Shown: one piece after another, positions 59,762 to 64,000 of the stretch | Numbering within the stretch: position 1 is the stretch's first letter | Layout: each line of letters begins with the position of its first letter | Origin: Hofstenia miamia | Taxonomy: Eukaryota > Xenacoelomorpha > Acoela | Assembly: GCA_004352715.1 (NCBI GenBank) | Contig: SCFE01000098.1 | Location: 390,753-454,752, forward strand | Reading direction: 5' to 3' | Length of the DNA: 64,000 nt | Notes under the pieces: generated by a model | Told to the model about the DNA's origin: nothing | Database searches by the model: none | The model's input: the letters and a program-made list of their open reading frames with translations, nothing else | Program-made: the position numbers and the translations under genes

Positions 59762-62700
59762 CGATGGCCGAAGAACACTATTTTGTGGTCATATCAGTAA
59801 TACAAAACTGCCTTTACAATTGTAAATACATTCGAATTAATATTAATAGAATTTTAATTGCCAAATCACTTAAGCCAAATTCACGTACAAGATTGAAAAC
59901 AATGTTCTACTTCAGACGTAGAACTATTAATGAAAGTAATAAATACAATTTTGAACAATAATTATAGTCATATTATGCGGTTAGAGATCTATTTATAATA
60001 CGGAGAATTCCCCAAAATGAAATTTCTGCAAATGTTTAGTCAAGCAGAATTAGTTTCGAATTTGCTTAAGAAATAAATTGAGTTTTTTTCGAAAGTATGA
60101 AATAAATATATGGTTCCCTTCAATTATCCGAATAGTGCTAAGTATTCAGGCATATACGCTGCTTGCAGTTATTTTCGTCGCTCCAATCCAAGCAATTTCG
60201 TACGGTATCACACACGTTCTCCTAAAAAAGTTATAATTAACATGAATAGCTTTGAGTCAACATTGGGTTGAATTGAATTCAATAAACTAGCTCATTTCAA
60301 TGATGTTGTTTACTATAAGCGCATATACGCAACTCCAAAAAATTGAAAATAGACTAGTTTAACATAGAGGATTTGAAGTTAAATTTGAAAAAAACAAATT
60401 TTTTCTTGAACTATATGCACGAATAGTTTGGAGACCTGTTGTCACTAAAGAAGCTTTCTTCTTCGTTTCCTCCATTAAAAATATAATGTACATATATTTT
60501 GGAAGAACATGAACAACAAAATAAATATCTATGTTTTCATTTCGTCATTTCACATAGAAATATTTTCTTCAAATTTTACTTTACACCCATTAATTAAATC
60601 ATCATATTTGGGTAAAATCTTTCCATATTTGATTCACAATGTTTTGTATTTTTAATTAATCAAAATGTTTCATTCCCGGAACTCAGTGCAATCTACTTTG
60701 TAGAAACCCCATTCTTTGTCTTGCATTTCTCAAAAATCTCTATTATTATCAGAGGTGGACAGGTTTGTTTCAGCTTCTCTGACAAATGAATTGCAATGTA
60801 CCTCTATTTTCCAAAACACATTTTATAATCTTGAAGATTTATTTTTCGTATTATAAAGTCCCAAGTTGAATTCTTGGACCACTATCTATTTGAAGGTATA
60901 GCCATCATGGACGCGTTTGTAATATAGGCATTATTGATAGCCATTTAAATTCTTTTAATTTAAATAAGAAAATTTATGTAATTTGTAGTACAAGTTAAGT
61001 CATCCTGAACTATTAGTTCCAGAAATTTATTTCACGATTAAAATTTCATTGCCATTGAGCAATAACAGGAGAAAATTTGTTTTGCTAGGAATTTTCCAGC
61101 TGTTTGTTAGGACGTTGATTTTATAGTATTTCTCAAACTATGGATAAAACAATGTTAATTATTGAAATTGCTCTGTTTATGTTTAATGCTGCACAGCCAC
61201 ATCAGAACCCCCTCTCCAATGCAAAACAATGAGAAAGATTTCAACAAAACTATGATAGAACAGTGGCAATTTGAGATTTGAACGTGATTACACATGATTT
61301 GTACATCAATTAAAAGCTAAAAAAGAACATTTTTATCTGAATAGTTTTTACTTTCTTAATTAAACTTATGTTTGTGTTTGCCGGTGTCTCTTTTATCCCG
61401 GTTGCCTGTGATGGGCTCAAATTTGATCTTCTTGTAGTTCTTTCCGATGCAACTACTATTAACTACTTAATATTAACATCATTTTGCCAAAATGTTTGTC
61501 AATTTATTAATTGAAGGGTGTAAGAATATCGAAAAATTGTCAATAATGTAGTTCATCAGCTGTTCGGACTGTTATCCCAATGGCCTATGTCACCTCGAGT
61601 TCCATTCAAGTATTTAATTCTAGATTCCAATACATAGAACTAGAATAACATTCCAACATCTAGAGTTGTTTAAAATTTGAATAACATTGAAAACAACAAA
61701 ATATGCATAAGACAGTGTAGATAAAAACAACAAACATTCTTATTATGTTGCGAGCACGGAACCATGCTCAAAGCTGAATACAGAGGCCGTTTTGACATTT
61801 TAAAGATTTGTGGAAGTAGCCACGTAATGCTTAATCTTAATTTAACAAGATGTTTACAAATCACACAAAACGTATCACTATTGCTACTTAACGATTATTC
61901 AAAATTTGTTCGCCTTTTTTTCGGTTCAATAGTTTGTACTTATAATGAATTGTGTGATATGGTTTGACTGTGGGTTATTTTGGTCGACGGTAGAAATTGA
62001 CAATTCCTTCTTGCAGACGTATTTACTAATTACTAAAATTACTCGGGAAGAATTTGGGAAAACATTGAATATACCAAAGAGAATGGAATATATTCTCAAA
62101 TAAAAACAAGTACTAAATTTAAATATATAGTTGAAGACGTCGAATGACATTGTAGGCCAACCAATTTTTACGGTTGATTTTTGTTTAGTTTTTATCCTTT
62201 GTTTTTCCCTTAACATTACCACTTGCTCATATTTCTGTCTTTAAACTTCATTTCTAGAGAGGTACAGATCCTTACACGTAAGGGCTTAAGGTTGATAGGT
62301 ACAGTACGACTTTGGTTCATATGAGCAATCTCCTATTATATGTGAGCCATGCAATGTGACACAAATTACTCTGTTTTAGAAACAGTAATACTATACTGGA
62401 TTATGTCGATTAAGAAGAACCAGTTCATTGACATTGATAAGAGGCCTGCCTTTTGCTATTAGGCAGTTGATTGACAACCACTGACAAAACTTCCAAAGTG
62501 CAAAAAACATGAATTACAAAGAATAACAGCAAAACACAAACAAACACTGTAACATGTACAAACAGTCCATCATTGTGTACATGAATTCCGCAACGCAACA
62601 AAGTTTGCTTAAAATTCTTGTTGATGAGGCACAGTATGCTACTAATAGGCGGTTTGGTAAAAAAATATGAATTATTAGAAATATAAGGATTAAATTTAGC

Positions 62701-63000
62701 AAAGATACTTCACTTTGTTCTTTAGAGTTATATTTACCAATAGCAAAGATTTTTTTGCCAATTTTGCTTCTTTTTGCATTTCTGCCCCTATGTATGCCCT
62801 AGACATAACAGAAAATGTGCATTGATTGTATTTTAAATAATTCTACAAAACGATCATTAAAAACATTGTTTCATTGCCTATTAAGCACCGTCTCGTCCAA
62901 GAAGTGAGTCAATTATATGAAATTTTTTTGTTGAAGTGGACAATATCTGCATTTCCATAGTCAAAGGCCACATTGGAATCAACATCGTGTATGCAGTGGG
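59762..63000. other. No recognisable gene
   Basis: AT-rich sequence. Small frames at 59752-59961, 61670-61967 and 61926-62222 have no assigned domain and overlap on both strands. Confidence 0.4.
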
Positions 63001-63004
63001 GTAG

Positions 63005-63040
63005 CCAGAAAATTCATGTGGTGGGGTATGTTTTAATTTT
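63005..63040 (+). mobile_element. Solo transposon-like terminus
   Basis: The sequence gcagtggggtagccagaaaa, followed by ttcatgtggtgggg, resembles CAGTGGCGTAGCCAG-type ends of non-autonomous DNA elements. No inverted partner was found before 64000. Confidence 0.35.
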
Positions 63041-63342
63041 TCAATTATTTTCAATCATTTAAAAATGCAATCGATGATATCAAGATATTAAATTCGATTA
63101 TAAGCTAGCTGCTACTTCGAAGCAATAACTATGCAAAAGTTTAGTGATGTTAAATAATGTTCTATAGATGGCGATTAGCCTCATGATCCGACTAGAAAGC
63201 TGTGCAAGTGAAATAGGGTGAAAAAGTGTAATTGTAAGGTGTACGGTATCAAATTATCCAATTTACCAGCAAAAATTTTTAAGTTTATTAACATAAAAAA
63301 ATAATAAAACTGAAGTTGAAATATTTTCCTGTACTAGAAAAC

Positions 63343-63475
63343 AGAGATGGAAAGGGGGCGTGTAGACCCATGGGGTGAAGTAGGGCGGGGAAAGTCGGGG
63401 ATTTTTGTAAAGTCGGTACCCATCGGGCAAAAGTGGGGTAAAGCCGCTTTTGAGTTGAGAAAAATTGAACCAAAG
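63343..63475. mobile_element. Isolated G-rich element end
   Basis: The sequence cagagatggaaagggggcgt, followed by alternating GGGG words, resembles the CAGAGATGGAA start of the hAT-like MITEs in this window. No second end is visible. Confidence 0.35.
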
Positions 63476-63716
63476 AAGTGACAATTTTAGAGATTGTAAA
63501 AGTAATTTTCTTACATCACAGTTTCCTAATTGATAAAAATTTTCTATGTATTTCCAACCCTTAGTGAAATTGAATTTCATTCAATAATGCCAAAAAAATC
63601 TTTTTGACCTGATTTGTCAGCAATAGACTTTGGAGTTATCCTTGCATAAATATATTGCATCAAATATCAGCTTTATAGAGTTAAAATTGGGCTATTAATA
63701 ATAATTTGAATATATA

Positions 63717-64000
63717 TTATTGTTTGCTCCGGCCGTGGACGGTCGGGTTTCTCTCTCGCTCGCAGAAGCGATACGCGAAAAGCTATTTGCTGGTGCGCCG
63801 ACACTTGATGCGGCATCTTCTCTATAATCAAAGATAAAAAGAAAACGCCGGCTGCATCAAATGTTCTCTCTTCTCGACAAAGAAAACGCCGCTGAAGCTC
63901 TTCTACTTCTTTTTAAATGCTCACTCAACTCTGTCTCCAATGCTGCAACACAATCTTCTCCAACCAAATCTGCTTGCTCAATCAATGCATCCTGTTCAAC
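63717..64000 (+). other. GC-richer, protein-like sequence entering at the window edge
   Basis: Base composition jumps to roughly half G+C from about 63728. One frame reads SLAEAIREKLFAGAPTLDAA before a stop, then another stretch continues with MFSLLDKENAAEALLLLFKC and a serine/threonine-rich run to the end of the window. Codon-like structure suggests the start of a gene or an element with unlike composition. I recognise no family. Confidence 0.35.

Overview
This is a 64 kb stretch of an AT-rich animal (metazoan) nuclear genome. Two spliced or exon-rich genes with animal-type domains are visible: a BPI/LBP-family lipid-binding protein, and a class A G-protein-coupled receptor carrying three LDL-receptor class A modules. 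Introns with GT/AG borders, AATAAA poly(A) signals, long (TA)n microsatellites and relics of Tc1/mariner, hAT, piggyBac and LINE elements all point the same way. The species cannot be fixed from sequence alone. An AT-rich invertebrate such as a cnidarian or lophotrochozoan would fit.

Layout. 0-15 kb: two degraded Tc1/mariner-type transposases (about 370-575 and 3058-4888, the second split by a hAT MITE with an 8-bp target duplication), then about 10 kb with no recognisable gene. 15.5-16.85 kb: a tandem satellite built from a 130-137 bp core and a 208-bp extended unit. 17-27 kb: hAT-like GC-rich MITEs at 17160-17792 and 23852-24431 (the second inside the zinc-finger end of a piggyBac relic), and a LINE reverse-transcriptase fragment on the minus strand (26161-26520). 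27.7-37.2 kb: a family of TA-flanked repeats in both orientations and a broken DD34E Tc1 transposase. 37.5-41.2 kb: the BPI-family gene on the minus strand, two exons and a predicted 493 aa. 43.1-49.4 kb: two overlapping versions of one locus that differ by a 2,732-bp segment containing an internally deleted piggyBac element. 49.8-50.7 kb: a TA-flanked fold-back element with arms of about 250 bp around a small helix-turn-helix-like ORF. 53.7-54.3 kb: another fold-back element. 55.85-57.97 kb: the LDLa-GPCR gene on the minus strand, with a mariner relic just upstream (58003-59050). 59.4-63.4 kb: another GC-rich MITE and isolated element ends. The last 280 bases turn abruptly GC-richer.

Assembly quality matters here. 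The N runs lie mostly in (TA)n tracts, and three single-N or short-N joints are followed by sequence already seen before the joint. These are most simply unmerged overlapping contigs or haplotypes, not real duplications. One such joint falls inside the last coding segment of the GPCR and hides its true C-terminus.

The two genes are not functionally linked as far as the sequence shows. The remaining content is mainly a record of nested transposon insertion, much of it at TA dinucleotides and inside or beside TA microsatellites.
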